The notes: a model not told the origin generated them from the letters alone. A stretch of 64,000 nucleotides of DNA from an uncultured Oscillospiraceae bacterium (GCA_934654755.1 CAKUGQ010000004.1:1-64000); one strand, 5' to 3'; positions 31,810 through 39,864 are shown, counted from the first letter of the stretch. Program-made: numbers and translations.

Positions 31810-31977
31810 GTGATGTTACCTCCTTTAGAAGTTACGGGCTGTACCCGTTAAGACGCCAGAGTATCAGAGGAATGTAAGCCGGCAGCCGGCTCCATTTTCC
31901 TCTGACTTCTGATGCCTGTTTTACATTTGGATCACGCATGAATACTCATGGTGGACCGGGCTTTCGCCCGATGGATC
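31810..31977 (-). promoter_or_regulatory. Structured intergenic RNA between rpsZ and rpsH
   Basis: This 168-nt spacer interrupts an operon whose other gaps are mostly below 40 nt. In mRNA sense it has CGGGC-GAAA-GCCCG (31970-31957, a GNRA tetraloop) and a stem TCAGAGGAA/TTCCTCTGA (31905-31864) enclosing AGCCGGC/GCCGGCT. An ACGGG/CCCGT hairpin (31848-31834) lies near the ribosome site. It could be an autogenous control site or a processing site (inference). Confidence 0.5.
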
Positions 31978-32163
31978 TTACCAGCTTGCCTTCTTGACGC
32001 CGGGGATCTCTCCCTTATACGCCAGCTCGCGGAAGCAGATACGGCAAACGCCGAAATCGCGCAGGTAAGCATGGGGTCTGCCGCAGATCTTGCAGCGGTT
32101 GTAGCGGCGGGTGGAATACTTGTTTCCGGCCTGCTGCTTCAGGATCATTGCTTTTCTTGCCAT
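31978..32163 (-). CDS. rpsZ: 30S ribosomal protein S14, zinc type
   Basis: The 61-residue short S14 has a zinc ribbon (CKICGRPHAYLRDFGVCRICFRE), the C+ form. It is named rpsZ or rpsN depending on convention. It follows rplE by 15 bp. Confidence 0.96.
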   Translation of the reverse strand: MARKAMILKQQAGNKYSTRRYNRCKICGRPHAYLRDFGVCRICFRELAYKGEIPGVKKASW

Positions 32164-32178
32164 TTCGTCATCCTCCCA

Positions 32179-32718
32179 TTAAGCGTGGAACGGAGCGCCG
32201 ATCATTGTCAGCAGTTCCTTGGCTTCCTCGTCGGTCGTCGCGGTGGTGCAGATGCAAATATCCATGCCGCGAATCTTATCGACCTTATCATACTCGATTT
32301 CCGGGAAAATGAGCTGTTCCTTCAGGCCCATGGCGTAGTTGCCGCGGCCGTCAAAGGCGTTGGGGTTGATGCCGCGGAAGTCGCGGACACGGGGCAGCGC
32401 CACATTGAACAGACGATCGAGGAACTCCCACATTTTGTCGCCGCGCAGCGTGACCTTCACGCCGACGGTTTCACCCTCACGAACCTTGAAGTTCGCAACG
32501 GACTTGCGGGCCTTGGTGGTAATGGGCTTCTGGCCGGTGATGGTGGCAATATCCTTGCAGATTGCCTCAATCTCCTTGGCATTGTTCTTGCTGTCGCCGC
32601 AGCCGACATTTACGATCACCTTCGCAAGCTGCGGAATCTGCATGACGCTCTTGTACTGGTACTTCTTCATCAGAGCAGGAGCGATTTCTTCGTTATACTT
32701 AACCTTCAGTCTGGGCAT
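32179..32718 (-). CDS. rplE: 50S ribosomal protein L5
   Basis: The 179-residue 5S-rRNA-binding protein is recognised by KVIVNVGCGDSKNNAKEIE, TGQKPITTKARKSVANFKVREG and the C-terminal ATTDEEAKELLTMIGAPF. It lies between rplX and rpsZ. Confidence 0.98.
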   Translation of the reverse strand: MPRLKVKYNEEIAPALMKKYQYKSVMQIPQLAKVIVNVGCGDSKNNAKEIEAICKDIATITGQKPITTKARKSVANFKVREGETVGVKVTLRGDKMWEFLDRLFNVALPRVRDFRGINPNAFDGRGNYAMGLKEQLIFPEIEYDKVDKIRGMDICICTTATTDEEAKELLTMIGAPFHA

Positions 32719-32735
32719 AGCTTCGTTCCTCCTCC

Positions 32736-33041
32736 TCAGATTTCCTTACCGCACTTCTTGCAGACACGGGTCTTCTTGTCGCCATCGATATGGAAGCCGA
32801 CGCGGACACCGCGCTTGCAGTTGGCGCAGTAGAGCTGAACCTTGTCAACACGGATGGGAAGCTCGCGCTTGACAATGCCGGAAACGTCGTTCTGCTTGCG
32901 TGCCTTCACGTGGCAGGTGGCGATATTGACGCCTTCAACAACGACCTTGTTCTTGGCGGGCAGGGCATTCAGGACCTTGCCCTTCTTGCCCTTGGACTTG
33001 CCGGACAGGACAATGACGGTATCATTTTTCTTGATATTCAT
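32736..33041 (-). CDS. rplX: 50S ribosomal protein L24
   Basis: The 101-residue assembly-initiator protein has an N-terminal KOW motif (KNDTVIVLSGKSKGKKGKVLNALP). The C-terminal half carries two CxxC pairs (YCANC...CKKCGKEI), a zinc-binding version. GGGGGATATGGA precedes the start. Confidence 0.97.
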   Translation of the reverse strand: MNIKKNDTVIVLSGKSKGKKGKVLNALPAKNKVVVEGVNIATCHVKARKQNDVSGIVKRELPIRVDKVQLYCANCKRGVRVGFHIDGDKKTRVCKKCGKEI

Positions 33042-33055
33042 TCCATATCCCCCTA

Positions 33056-33424
33056 TTAAATGACTTCCGGAGCCAGCGAGAGGATCTTCATGTATTCTTT
33101 ATCACGAAGCTCTCTTGCAACCGGCCCGAAGATACGGGTGCCGCGGGGATTCTTGTCATCCTTAATCAGGACGGCGGCATTCTCGTCGAAGCGGACATAG
33201 GTGCCGTCGGCTCGGCGAACACCCTTGGCGGAACGGACGATAACGGCCTTCACGACCTCGCCCTTCTTCACGGTGCCGCCGGGGGTCGCCTTGCGGACGG
33301 AGGCGACGATAACATCGCCGATGTTGCCGAACTTGCGCTTGGAGCCGCCAAGCACACGAATGCACTTGATTTCCTTTGCGCCGGTGTTGTCGGCAACCTT
33401 CAGAAAGGTTTCCTGTTGAATCAT
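33056..33424 (-). CDS. rplN: 50S ribosomal protein L14
   Basis: The 122-residue protein starts MIQQETFLKVADNTGAKEIKCIRVLGG and ends ARELRDKEYMKILSLAPEVI. It forms part of the intersubunit bridge and of the RsfS binding site. Confidence 0.98.
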   Translation of the reverse strand: MIQQETFLKVADNTGAKEIKCIRVLGGSKRKFGNIGDVIVASVRKATPGGTVKKGEVVKAVIVRSAKGVRRADGTYVRFDENAAVLIKDDKNPRGTRIFGPVARELRDKEYMKILSLAPEVI

Positions 33425-33439
33425 TGGTTCCCGACCTCC

Positions 33440-33703
33440 TTATTCAGCCTTCTTGATGATCTCAACGAGACGCCATCTCTTGTCCTTCGACAGGGGACGG
33501 CACTCCATCACCTTCACGGTATCGCCGATACCGCACTCGTTGTTCTCGTCGTGCGCCTTCAGCTTTACGGTTCTCTTAACGATTTTCTTATACAGCTTGT
33601 GCTGCACGCTGTCCTCAATAGCCACAACGATGGTCTTGTCCATCTTATCGGAGACGACCTGACCAACTCTGGTTTTGCGGAAAGCTCTGGTGTTTTCAGT
33701 CAT
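33440..33703 (-). CDS. rpsQ: 30S ribosomal protein S17
   Basis: The 87-residue OB-fold 16S-binding protein has GQVVSDKMDKTIVVAIEDSVQHKLYKKIVKRT and ECRPLSKDKRWRLVEII. It lies between rpmC and rplN. Confidence 0.97.
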   Translation of the reverse strand: MTENTRAFRKTRVGQVVSDKMDKTIVVAIEDSVQHKLYKKIVKRTVKLKAHDENNECGIGDTVKVMECRPLSKDKRWRLVEIIKKAE

Positions 33704-33717
33704 TTTCGCTTACCTCC

Positions 33718-33918
33718 TCAGATTGCGGTCTCTTTCTCACGAATGATCGTCTTGATGCGGGCAATGTCTCTCTTGACGGCGGCGATCTTCACCGGGTTGT
33801 CAAGCTGGTTCGTTGCGTGCTGCATCCGCAGGAAGAAGAGATCCTTCTTCAGCTCGGACGCCTTCGTCTCCAGTTCGGAAACGGACATGGTTCTGAGTTC
33901 CTTTGCCTTCATCATCAT
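33718..33918 (-). CDS. rpmC: 50S ribosomal protein L29
   Basis: The coiled-coil protein of about 64-66 residues sits near the tunnel exit: MKAKELRTMSVSELETKASELKKDLFFLRMQHATNQLDNP. Three ATGs in a row begin it, and the third fits the family start best and is nine bases from GGTGG. The first overlaps the rplP stop (TGAATG). Confidence 0.95.
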   Translation of the reverse strand: MMMKAKELRTMSVSELETKASELKKDLFFLRMQHATNQLDNPVKIAAVKRDIARIKTIIREKETAI

Positions 33919-34349
33919 TCACCACCATTCTCAGATTCTGCATCCTCGCGGGCAATGATCTTGGTCTTGATGGGCAGCTTGTGCTGCGCGAGGCGGAGCG
34001 CTTCGCGGGCGTCCTCTTCGGAAACGCCGCCGATCTCGAACATGACCTTCTGCGCCTTGACGACTGCAACCCAGTATTCCGGGGCGCCCTTACCGGAGCC
34101 CATACGAACGCCGAGCGCCTTCTTGGAAACGGGCTTGTCGGGGAAGATCTTGATCCATACCTGGCCGCTACGCTTCGTGTAACGAGTCATAGCGATACGG
34201 GCAGCTTCGATCTGGTTGCCGGTGATCCAGCCGGGCTCTATGGCCTGAATACCGAATTCACCGTAGGATACCTTATTACCGCGGGAGGCGGCGCCCTTCA
34301 TACGGCCGCGCTGGACTCTGCGGAACTTTGTTCTCTTAGGCATTAACAT
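33915..34349 (-). CDS. rplP: 50S ribosomal protein L16
   Basis: The 144-residue protein starts MLMPKRTKFRRVQRGRMKG and has IEAARIAMTRYTKRSGQVWIKIFPDKPVSKK, the A-site-tRNA-binding L16 core. The start overlaps the rpsC stop (TAATG) with AGGAGG nine bases upstream; the next ATG two codons later is an alternative. Confidence 0.97.
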   Translation of the reverse strand: MLMPKRTKFRRVQRGRMKGAASRGNKVSYGEFGIQAIEPGWITGNQIEAARIAMTRYTKRSGQVWIKIFPDKPVSKKALGVRMGSGKGAPEYWVAVVKAQKVMFEIGGVSEEDAREALRLAQHKLPIKTKIIAREDAESENGGE

Positions 34350-35137
34350 TAGCGGTTGCCTCCTTCCCTGCGGTCGTCGCGACGACGCTCGCCGTTGAAA
34401 GGTCTGCCGGAGCCACGACGTTCGCCGTTGCTGCGGCGATCGTCACGACGACGGTCGTTGTTGCGGCGGTCACGGCGCGGAGCCTCCGGAGCGGTCTGAC
34501 GCAGCGTGGAGTTCAGGACTTCGCCCTTATAAATCCACACCTTGCAGCCGATCTTACCATAGGTGGTGTTCGCTTCCGCGAAACCGTACTCGATGTCCGC
34601 GCGGATGGTCTGCAGCGGAATGGTGCCCTCATGATAGGACTCGCTGCGGGCAATCTCAGCGCCGCCGAGACGGCCGCCGCAGGTGCACTTGATGCCCTTC
34701 GCGCCCAGACGGGTCGCGCGCTGCATCGCCTGCTTCATGGCGCGGCGGAAGGAAATTCTCTTCTCAAGCTGGGCAGCGATGTTCTCTGCCACAAGCTGTG
34801 CGTTGAGGTCCGGGCTGCGGACTTCGACGATGTTCAGAGCAACGCTCTTACCGAGCTTCTTTTCAAGCTCCAGACGGAGCTTTTCAATATCCTGGCCGCC
34901 CTTGCCGATGACGACGCCGGGGCGGGAGCAGTGCAGATTGATCTTGACGCGGCCGTTGCTGCGCTCGATCTCGATCTTGGCGATGCCGGCAGCATAGAGT
35001 CTCTTCTTGAGATCCTTACGGATATTGTAGTCCTCAACGATCAGGTCGCCGACCTTCTCGTTGCGGGCATACCAGCGGGAGTCCCAGTCCTTGATGACGC
35101 CGACGCGCAGACCATGAGGATTAACTTTCTGTCCCAT
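34349..35137 (-). CDS. rpsC: 30S ribosomal protein S3 with arginine-rich tail
   Basis: The KH-domain mRNA-entry protein has GQKVNPHGLRVGVIKDWDSRWYA, the KH loop GVVIGKGGQDIEKLR and the C-terminal SESYHEGTIPLQTIRADIEYG. At 262 residues it exceeds the usual ~218. The last ~40 residues form a low-complexity tail of repeated Asn/Asp/Glu-Arg-Arg and Asp-Arg-Arg units, for example RRDRRNNDRRRDDRR. The tail probably contacts mRNA or rRNA near the entry channel (inference). Confidence 0.97.
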   Translation of the reverse strand: MGQKVNPHGLRVGVIKDWDSRWYARNEKVGDLIVEDYNIRKDLKKRLYAAGIAKIEIERSNGRVKINLHCSRPGVVIGKGGQDIEKLRLELEKKLGKSVALNIVEVRSPDLNAQLVAENIAAQLEKRISFRRAMKQAMQRATRLGAKGIKCTCGGRLGGAEIARSESYHEGTIPLQTIRADIEYGFAEANTTYGKIGCKVWIYKGEVLNSTLRQTAPEAPRRDRRNNDRRRDDRRSNGERRGSGRPFNGERRRDDRREGGNR

Positions 35138-35147
35138 AGGTGCCTCC

Positions 35148-35483
35148 TTATGCCTTCTCGCTCACGCCGATGGTGAGGTGGGTCGTTCTCTTGAGAATGC
35201 GATTGTATCTGCCCTTGGCTCTCGGCATTCCGCGCTTGAGCGTGGGGCCGGGGTTTGCGATCGCCGTGGAAACGAAGAGCTTCTCCGGATCCATATTGTT
35301 ATTGTTCTCGGCATTCGCCATCGCACTTCTGAGGAGCTTGAGCATGGGCTCGGAAGCTGCCTTCGGGGTCTGCATGAGATATGCGCAAGCGGTCTTAACG
35401 TCCTTGCCGCGGATCAGGTCGCACAGAATGACGACCTTGCGCGGAGAAATACGCAGGTATTTCAGATGAGCTTTTGCTTCCAT
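35148..35483 (-). CDS. rplV: 50S ribosomal protein L22
   Basis: The 111-residue exit-tunnel protein begins MEAKAHLKYLRISPRKVVILCDLIRGKDV. The beta-hairpin loop that lines the tunnel (GPTLKRGMPRAKGRYNRILKRTTH) is intact, without the insertions seen in macrolide-resistant mutants. Confidence 0.98.
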   Translation of the reverse strand: MEAKAHLKYLRISPRKVVILCDLIRGKDVKTACAYLMQTPKAASEPMLKLLRSAMANAENNNNMDPEKLFVSTAIANPGPTLKRGMPRAKGRYNRILKRTTHLTIGVSEKA

Positions 35484-35496
35484 GTTTCTCTCCCCC

Positions 35497-35775
35497 TTAC
35501 TTGGAATTGGCGGTCTTGCTGCCGGAATGGCCGCGGAACGTTCTGGTGGGAACGAACTCGCCCAGCTTATGACCGACCATGTCCTCTGTCACATAGACGG
35601 GAACGTGCTTACGGCCGTCGTGGACAGCGATCGTGTGACCGACGAAGGAGGGGAAAATGGTGGAAGATCTCGACCAGGTCTTCAGCACTTTCTTTTCACC
35701 GGTTTTGTTCAGCTCTTCGACGCGCTTATACAGCTCAGGAGCAACAAACGGGCCTTTCTTAATGCTTCTGCTCAT
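35497..35775 (-). CDS. rpsS: 30S ribosomal protein S19
   Basis: The 92-residue head protein starts MSRSIKKGPFVAPELYKRV and has RSSTIFPSFVGHTIAVHDGRKHVPVYVTEDMVGHKLGEF. It partners S13. Confidence 0.98.
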   Translation of the reverse strand: MSRSIKKGPFVAPELYKRVEELNKTGEKKVLKTWSRSSTIFPSFVGHTIAVHDGRKHVPVYVTEDMVGHKLGEFVPTRTFRGHSGSKTANSK

Positions 35776-35789
35776 TATTCATTTCCTCC

Positions 35790-36626
35790 TTACTTACTGT
35801 TTCTGCGCTTGATGATGAACTTGTTGGTACGGTTCTTCGTCTTGCGGGTCTTGTAACCGAGCGCAGGCTTGCCCCACGGAGTGACAGGGCCGGGACGGCC
35901 GACCGGGGCGCGGCCCTCGCCGCCGCCGTGCGGGTGGTCGTTCGGGTTCATAACGGAGCCGCGGACGGTCGGGCGGATGCCCATGTGGCGGGTGCGGCCG
36001 GCCTTACCGATGTGGACGTTGCTATGGTCGATGTTGCCGACCTGACCGATAACGGCGGTGCAGTTCATACGGACATAGCGGACCTCGCCGGAGGGCAGAC
36101 GAACCTGAGCCAGCTCCTCTTCCTTTGCCAGAAGCTGCGCAGCAACGCCCGCGGAGCGGACGAGCTGAGCGCCGCGGCCGGGCTGGAGCTCGATGTTGTG
36201 GATCACGGTACCAACGGGGATATTCGCGATGGGCAGGCAGTTGCCGGGCTTGATGTCGGCAGCGGCGCTGGCCAGAACGGTATCGCCGGGGTTCAGACCG
36301 ACAGGCGCGAGGATGTAGCGGAGCTCGCCGTCCTCATACTTCACCAGAGCGATGAAGGCGCTGCGGTTGGGATCGTACTCGATGCGCTGCACGACGGCGG
36401 GCATATCCAGCTTGTCGCGGCGGAAGTCGATGACACGATACTTGCGCTTGTTGCCGCCGCCGCGGTGGCGGACGGTGATTCTGCCGTAGCTGTTGCGACC
36501 GGAATGCTTCTTCAGGGTCTCAACAAGGCTACGCTCGGGCTTTGCCTTCTTGTCTACGCCGTCGAACGCGGACACGGTCATGCCGCGGCGCGCCGGGGTA
36601 TAAGGCTTGTAAGTTTTGATCGCCAT
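35790..36626 (-). CDS. rplB: 50S ribosomal protein L2
   Basis: The 278-residue protein supports peptidyl transferase assembly. It opens with IKTYKPYTPARRGMTVSAFD, and the critical C-terminal loop with His (GSVMNPNDHPHGGGEGRAPVGRPGPVTPWGKP) is intact. Confidence 0.98.
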   Translation of the reverse strand: MAIKTYKPYTPARRGMTVSAFDGVDKKAKPERSLVETLKKHSGRNSYGRITVRHRGGGNKRKYRVIDFRRDKLDMPAVVQRIEYDPNRSAFIALVKYEDGELRYILAPVGLNPGDTVLASAAADIKPGNCLPIANIPVGTVIHNIELQPGRGAQLVRSAGVAAQLLAKEEELAQVRLPSGEVRYVRMNCTAVIGQVGNIDHSNVHIGKAGRTRHMGIRPTVRGSVMNPNDHPHGGGEGRAPVGRPGPVTPWGKPALGYKTRKTKNRTNKFIIKRRNSK

Positions 36627-36655
36627 ATTGCGTTACACTCCTTTATTGAGATGGA

Positions 36656-36952
36656 TTAGACCATACCCTCGAAGAACTCGATGGTCTTGGAATCTTCGGT
36701 CAGCTTGACAACGGCCTTCTTGTAAGAGGCGGTGCGGCCCTCGGGGTAGCGCCCCTGGCGCTTTGCCTTGCCGTCCATGCGGATGGTAGTGACCTTCTCG
36801 ACCTTCACGCCGAAGATCTCGGAAACGGCCTTCTTGATCTCGGTCTTGTTCGCGGTGGGCGCGACCATGAAAACGTACTTCTTCAGATGGGTCGCTTCCA
36901 TGGACTGCTCGGTGATGACCGGACGGATGATAATGTCGTATGCAGTCTTCAT
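36656..36952 (-). CDS. rplW: 50S ribosomal protein L23
   Basis: The 98-residue docking site for SRP and trigger factor begins MKTAYDIIIRPVITEQSMEA and contains VEKVTTIRMDGKAKRQGRYPEG. It starts within the rplD stop (ATGA overlap). Confidence 0.97.
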   Translation of the reverse strand: MKTAYDIIIRPVITEQSMEATHLKKYVFMVAPTANKTEIKKAVSEIFGVKVEKVTTIRMDGKAKRQGRYPEGRTASYKKAVVKLTEDSKTIEFFEGMV

Positions 36953-37572
36953 GCGAACACCTCCTCGATTTTCGCCAGCGCAGCCTTATCGACGACGAGC
37001 TTCTTCGCGTTGAGAATGTCGTAAACATTGATAAGGTTTGCAAAAGTGGTCTGCACGCCGGGGATATTGCGCGCGGACAGGACGACGTTGCCGTTGACCT
37101 CGGCAGTCACGACCAGAGCCTTGCAGTCAACGCCGACAGCGGACAGGAAGCCGGCGAACTTCTTGGTCTTGATCTCGTCCATTTTGATCTCGTCGATGAC
37201 GACGATGCTCTCGCTCTGAGCCTTGGCGCTCAGAACGGACTTCAGAGCCAGGCGACGCACCTTCTTATTGAGGGTGTAGCTGTAATCTCTGGGCTTCGGG
37301 GCAAAGACGATGCCGCCGTGCGTCCACTGCGGAGCGCGGGTGCTACCCTGGCGGGCGTGACCGGTGCCCTTCTGACGCCACGGCTTCTTACCGCCGCCGG
37401 AAACCTCGGCGCGGGTCAGCGCGGACTGCGTGCCCTGGCGGCGATTGGCCAGATGATTCTTGACCACATCATGAACAACGGACTCGTTGGGCTCGATGCC
37501 GAAGACGGCCTCGGAAAGTTCGACTTCGCCAACCTGCTTGCCGTTCATGTCGTAAACATTCGTTTTCAGCAT
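36949..37572 (-). CDS. rplD: 50S ribosomal protein L4
   Basis: The 207-residue protein has the long tunnel loop (RRQGTQSALTRAEVSGGGKKPWRQKGTGHARQGSTRAPQWTHGG). In E. coli free L4 terminates and represses the S10 operon through its leader. The attenuator-like leader upstream of rpsJ here makes that kind of control worth testing. Confidence 0.98.
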   Translation of the reverse strand: MLKTNVYDMNGKQVGEVELSEAVFGIEPNESVVHDVVKNHLANRRQGTQSALTRAEVSGGGKKPWRQKGTGHARQGSTRAPQWTHGGIVFAPKPRDYSYTLNKKVRRLALKSVLSAKAQSESIVVIDEIKMDEIKTKKFAGFLSAVGVDCKALVVTAEVNGNVVLSARNIPGVQTTFANLINVYDILNAKKLVVDKAALAKIEEVFA

Positions 37573-37589
37573 GGGTTACTCTCCTTTCC

Positions 37590-38309
37590 TTAGCCTCTCG
37601 CGGAAGCCTTCTGCGGGTTACGACCGGAGGCCTTCTGCGGGTTCTTGCTGATGCCGGCGCCGACCTGAGCGATCTTGATCTTCTTAACGGTGCTCTTCAC
37701 ATACACGAGTCCGCCCTTCGGGCCGGGAATCGCGCCGCGAACGACCAGCATATTCAGATCTGCATCGACCTTGACGACGGTAAGATTCTGGACGGTGACC
37801 TGCTCGACACCCATCTGGCCGGCGCCGTTCTTTCCCTTGAAGATACGGGAAGGATCGGAGGAGGAGCCCATGGAGCCCGCATGACGGTGGACCGGGCCGC
37901 CGCCGTGGGTCATCTTCTGGATGTGAGTGCCGTTGCGCTTGACGGAGCCCTGGAAGCCGTGGCCCTTGGAGATGCCGGTGACATCGATGTGGTCACCCAC
38001 AGCGAATACGTCGGCCTTGATCTCGGCGCCGACTTCAAGCTCTGCCGCATTGTCCAGCTTGAATTCCTTGAGATGCTTCCTGGCGGAAATCTCCGCCTTT
38101 TTCAGATGGCCAAGCTCCGGCTTGGTCAGCTTCTTTTCGGCGCAGTCGCCGAAGGCAAGCTGAACAGCGGTATAGCCATCGTTTTCGACGCTCTTCTTCT
38201 GAGCGACGACGCAGGGGCCGGCCTCGATCACGGTGACGGGAATGACGTGTCCGTTTTCATCGAAGATCTGGGTCATGGCCACTTTCTTGCCGATGATTGC
38301 TTTCTGCAT
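37590..38309 (-). CDS. rplC: 50S ribosomal protein L3
   Basis: The 239-residue L3 has QKAIIGKKVAMTQIFDENGHVIPVTVIEAGPC and the central KGHGFQGSVKRNGTHIQKMTHGGGPVHRHAGSMG loop that reaches the peptidyl transferase centre. The C-terminus has a short tandem repeat (NPQKASGR then NPQKASAR) beyond the normal end. Confidence 0.98.
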   Translation of the reverse strand: MQKAIIGKKVAMTQIFDENGHVIPVTVIEAGPCVVAQKKSVENDGYTAVQLAFGDCAEKKLTKPELGHLKKAEISARKHLKEFKLDNAAELEVGAEIKADVFAVGDHIDVTGISKGHGFQGSVKRNGTHIQKMTHGGGPVHRHAGSMGSSSDPSRIFKGKNGAGQMGVEQVTVQNLTVVKVDADLNMLVVRGAIPGPKGGLVYVKSTVKKIKIAQVGAGISKNPQKASGRNPQKASARG

Positions 38310-38432
38310 TTTGTTTACTCCTTATATAGGTTATTGGTTGGAAAACTTAGCCATTGGGCAGCCATTGGTTTGCCAACATGACCCGGGACCGCCTCGGCAG
38401 CGGTCGGGGTATGCCGCAATATCCGGCGGATA
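38310..38432 (-). promoter_or_regulatory. Structured spacer between rpsJ and rplC
   Basis: In mRNA sense this 123-nt gap has AATATCC-GCC-GGATATT right after the rpsJ stop, and then GACCGC/GCGGTC. A direct repeat of CCAATGGCT precedes the ribosome site TAAGGAG. It is larger than most gaps in the operon. The role is unknown. Confidence 0.4.
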
Positions 38433-38741
38433 TTACAGCTTTATTTCGATCTCAACACCGGCCGGAAGGTCCAGACCCTGAAGGGCCTCGACACACTTCG
38501 CGTTCGGGTTGAAAATATCGATCAGACGCTTGTGGGTACGGCGCTCGAACTGCTCGCGGGAGTCCTTGTTGACGTGCGGCGAACGCAGAATGGTAACGAT
38601 CTCCTTGCGGGTAGGCAGGGGGATGGGGCCGGAAACGGTGGAACCGTTGCGTTTGGCAGCTTCGACGATCTTTTCGCAGGTGGCGTCGATAAGCTGGTGG
38701 TCATAGGCCTTGAGGCGGATGCGGATTTTGGTGTTAGCCAT
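38433..38741 (-). CDS. rpsJ: 30S ribosomal protein S10
   Basis: The 102-residue first gene of the operon begins ANTKIRIRLKAYDHQLIDATCEKIVEAAKR and has the VSGPIPLPTRKEIVTILRSPHVNKDSREQFERRTHKRLIDI core. S10 (NusE) also joins antitermination complexes. AAGGAGG precedes the ATG. Confidence 0.98.
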   Translation of the reverse strand: MANTKIRIRLKAYDHQLIDATCEKIVEAAKRNGSTVSGPIPLPTRKEIVTILRSPHVNKDSREQFERRTHKRLIDIFNPNAKCVEALQGLDLPAGVEIEIKL

Positions 38742-39031
38742 TGTGGTTGTTTCCTCCTTGAAACGTACTCAGTTGGTTGGTTGCCCTGCTGGGTACGGTC
38801 GAAACGATTTTCGTGTACGCTTAACCGTGCGTATCACTCCGCGCTCACAAAAATCGGCCGGATGCCCGGCCGTGCTCCATGGCGCGGCGATATACGCCAC
38901 GCAACGATCGCTTCAGCCGCCCGATCATCGGACATACTCCGCAGAAGTTCCCACCCGGACGGGCGCAATCTCCTGCATCATCGCATCGGCACGCACGGAG
39001 GCGTTGTTATCCCTCCGACGCGCACCCCTAC
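38742..39031 (-). promoter_or_regulatory. S10-operon leader RNA (about 290 nt)
   Basis: A long untranslated leader lies between the operon promoter and rpsJ, with several GC-rich inverted segments. It includes one terminator-like hairpin at 38849-38872, listed separately. No leader peptide with a convincing ribosome site was found. Confidence 0.7.
38849..38872 (-). terminator. Attenuator-like hairpin in the S10 leader
   Basis: On the minus strand CGGCCGG-GCAT-CCGGCCG is followed directly by ATTTTTG. The stem is perfect and GC-only, and the U-run is five. It lies about 155 nt after the expected transcription start and 110 nt before rpsJ. Confidence 0.65.
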
Positions 39032-39060
39032 ATTCTAACCCACACAGCCGTGAATGTCAA
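39032..39060 (-). promoter_or_regulatory. Ribosomal operon promoter
   Basis: On the minus strand TTGACA (39060-39055), 17 bp, TAGAAT (39037-39032). Confidence 0.88.
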
Positions 39061-39276
39061 GCACTTTTTCGGATTTTTTCTAAATCTTTTTGCTCTTTTC
39101 TCTGCTTTGGCCCCTCTCGGCGCAGTATTTCCTCAAAAGACTTCCATAAAGAGAATCCCCGCCGGAAACACCCGACGGGGATTGGAGGGATTTGGTACAA
39201 ATAATGCCGTACCAACCTGTTATATTTTAACAGACAATTTGAGCTCCACAAGAAGCCCTTTCCGAATCACTGTCTC
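39061..39276. other. Intergenic stretch with two hairpins
   Basis: No gene was found. AATCCCCG/CGGGGATT (about 39152-39182) looks like a terminator for the membrane gene at 39277. CTGTTA/TAACAG (about 39218-39234) is a second small dyad. Confidence 0.5.
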
Positions 39277-39764
39277 CTATATTTGATCCAACTTCCTTCG
39301 CCCTGCTTCATGCACACCTCGTATCATCGAGCTGACCTTCCACGGCAGTCCCAAAAATACAAATACGAACAGCCCAAGGGCCAAGTACGCTGTTTCATCC
39401 GCATTGTAGAAATAGGACGTTTCCCCCGTACGGCTTTCGAGAAGCTTCTCCGCCAGCAGCACGCGAAAACGAACGTAATTGATTGCTAATAAAAAGCCCC
39501 CATTAAATCCATGGAAAAGAGCAATGCGTCACCAATGCCTACCCTTGTGCGCTGCCGGAAGATCTCTCCGGCTATATCCAGCGAAAGAATGATTACAACA
39601 ACGAGAGTCGTCATAATAATAATTGGGGCTACCGCGATTGACTCTGATGGGCTTCGATATCGAAATGATATGTAAATTGTGAAGGCACTGCCCAGCGCAA
39701 TCAACATAGCATTGAATCTAAGGATTTGTGCGACCAATTCCCGCGTGCTCACTTTTTTCTTCAT
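39277..39764 (-). pseudogene. Frameshifted small multi-helix membrane protein
   Basis: Two overlapping frames make one protein. The 5' part (39764-39486, MKKKVSTRELVAQILRF...) ends prematurely at ...MDLMGAFY. The other frame continues smoothly as GGFLLAINYVRFRVLLAEKL...RRKLDQI to 39277. Adding one G to the run of five at the end of ATGGGGG restores a single ORF of about 162 residues with four membrane helices. This is either a one-base loss, a phase-variable tract or a sequencing error. The family is unknown. It is transcribed divergently from an XRE regulator with shared operators. Confidence 0.7.
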
Positions 39765-39779
39765 GGCTTATCCTCTTTC

Positions 39780-39848
39780 ATAACCGCACGGTTATCATCT
39801 GGCATATTCTATCACAGATATGGTATTGTGTTAATACCAAACGGTTAT
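39780..39848. promoter_or_regulatory. Operator-like dyads in the divergent control region
   Basis: ATAACCG-CA-CGGTTAT (39780-39795) is a perfect 7-bp dyad, and a further half-site CGGTTAT occurs at 39842-39848. TGGTATT-gtgtt-AATACCA (39821-39839) overlaps the -35 of the membrane gene. These are candidate sites for the adjacent XRE protein. Confidence 0.55.
39806..39834 (-). promoter_or_regulatory. Promoter of the frameshifted membrane gene
   Basis: On the minus strand TTAACA (39834-39829), 17 bp, TAGAAT (39811-39806). Confidence 0.65.
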
Positions 39849-39864
39849 TTTCAGGAGATTTTTT

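Noticed and set aside
28501..31851. Long plus-strand open frames opposite secY and the ribosomal protein genes
   Set aside because: These are frame shadows of GC-biased minus-strand genes. They have no start signals and low-complexity His/Asp/Gln or Ala/Val composition.
39486..39512. Programmed -1 frameshift in the small membrane gene
   Set aside because: The T and G runs do not form a good X XXY YYZ heptamer in the zero frame and no downstream stimulatory stem is seen. A one-base indel is simpler.
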